From JASSUD01 sp031963365 (GTDB taxonomy: Bacteria > Pseudomonadota > Gammaproteobacteria > Burkholderiales > Burkholderiaceae), in contig JASSUF010000064.1 of assembly GCA_031963365.1 (NCBI GenBank), forward strand, positions 1 to 13,603: DNA of 13,603 nt, read 5' to 3'. Within the stretch, counting starts at the first letter, position 1; every line of letters begins with the position of its first letter. A program made the translations under genes and the position numbers. Shown here one piece after another: positions 13,561 through 13,603 of the stretch. The notes below the pieces were generated by a model. It was not told the DNA's origin and ran no database searches. It worked only from the letters and a program-made list of their open reading frames with translations.

Positions 13561-13589
13561 AGGGGGCAGCCTTCTGAGGCTGCACCCCT
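13561..13589. repeat. GC-rich hairpin immediately upstream of the RlpA start
   Basis: AGGGGGCAGCCT (13561-13572) pairs with AGGCTGC-A-CCCCT (13577-13589) with one bulged A and a TCTG tetraloop. No T-run follows on either strand within the window, so it is not a standard terminator. It may be leader structure or a small dispersed repeat. Confidence 0.6.
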
Positions 13590-13603
13590 GCCACACCACC
13601 CGG

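Noticed and set aside
1..13603. tRNA, rRNA or complete insertion sequence
   Set aside because: No cloverleaf-type T-loop or anticodon arm, no rRNA-like segment and no transposase was recognised on either strand by eye.

Overview
The window looks like chromosomal DNA of a betaproteobacterium related to Burkholderia. The evidence is the conserved rsmI / yraN / diaA-type SIS / dolP cluster, a bd-type quinol oxidase operon of the CIO type followed by a DUF2474-like small subunit, a SelO protein with the usual C-terminal VSCSS, and an RlpA-family protein. The housekeeping genes have balanced base composition. Two accessory genes (858-1394 and 6239-7540) are strikingly AT-rich, and one encodes an F-box plus leucine-rich-repeat protein of eukaryotic style. 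Housekeeping betaproteobacterial genes next to such effector-like genes would suit a host-associated member of the Burkholderiaceae, for example an endofungal lineage of the Mycoavidus/Glomeribacter kind. That assignment is inference, not something the sequence proves.

Layout, left to right. 1-630: C-terminal part of a PqaA-like (PhoPQ-activated pathogenicity-related) hydrolase on +, cut by the window edge and by an in-frame stop. 631-1394: an intergenic inverted repeat, a good promoter candidate, and an AT-rich lysine-rich orphan gene on +. 1544-3637: an MFS transporter and rsmI on -, spaced as a two-gene operon. 3766-5781: yraN, a DiaA/GmhA-type SIS protein and a dolP-like BON lipoprotein on +, with an intrinsic terminator between yraN and the SIS gene. 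5782-6238: a gene-free stretch with a perfect 37-bp inverted repeat that resembles a REP doublet. 6239-7540: the F-box/LRR gene on +. 7573-9117: selO on -. 9155-9210: a strong - strand terminator. 9232-9705: an exported PCu(A)C-fold protein that has lost most of its copper ligands, on -. 9706-10152: a short tandem repeat and a terminator. 10153-12687: cydA (cioA), cydB (cioB) and a small DUF2474-like membrane protein on -, with overlapping starts and stops. 12688-13121: a gene-free upstream region with AATTT tracts spaced one helical turn apart. 13122-13550: an RlpA-like protein on -, whose start is not fully resolved.

How the parts relate. rsmI, yraN, the SIS gene and dolP reproduce a conserved neighbourhood that in E. 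coli is rsmI(yraL)-lpoA-yraN-diaA-dolP(yraP); lpoA is absent here and rsmI is divergent. cydA-cydB-DUF2474 form a translationally coupled respiratory operon for a quinol oxidase that makes no use of cytochrome c. The candidate host-interaction genes (PqaA-like remnant, orphan gene, F-box/LRR gene) are not clustered with secretion genes inside this window. The most notable items are the F-box/LRR protein, the REP-doublet-like element upstream of it, the PCu(A)C-like protein with lost ligands, and the helically phased AATTT array upstream of the oxidase operon.
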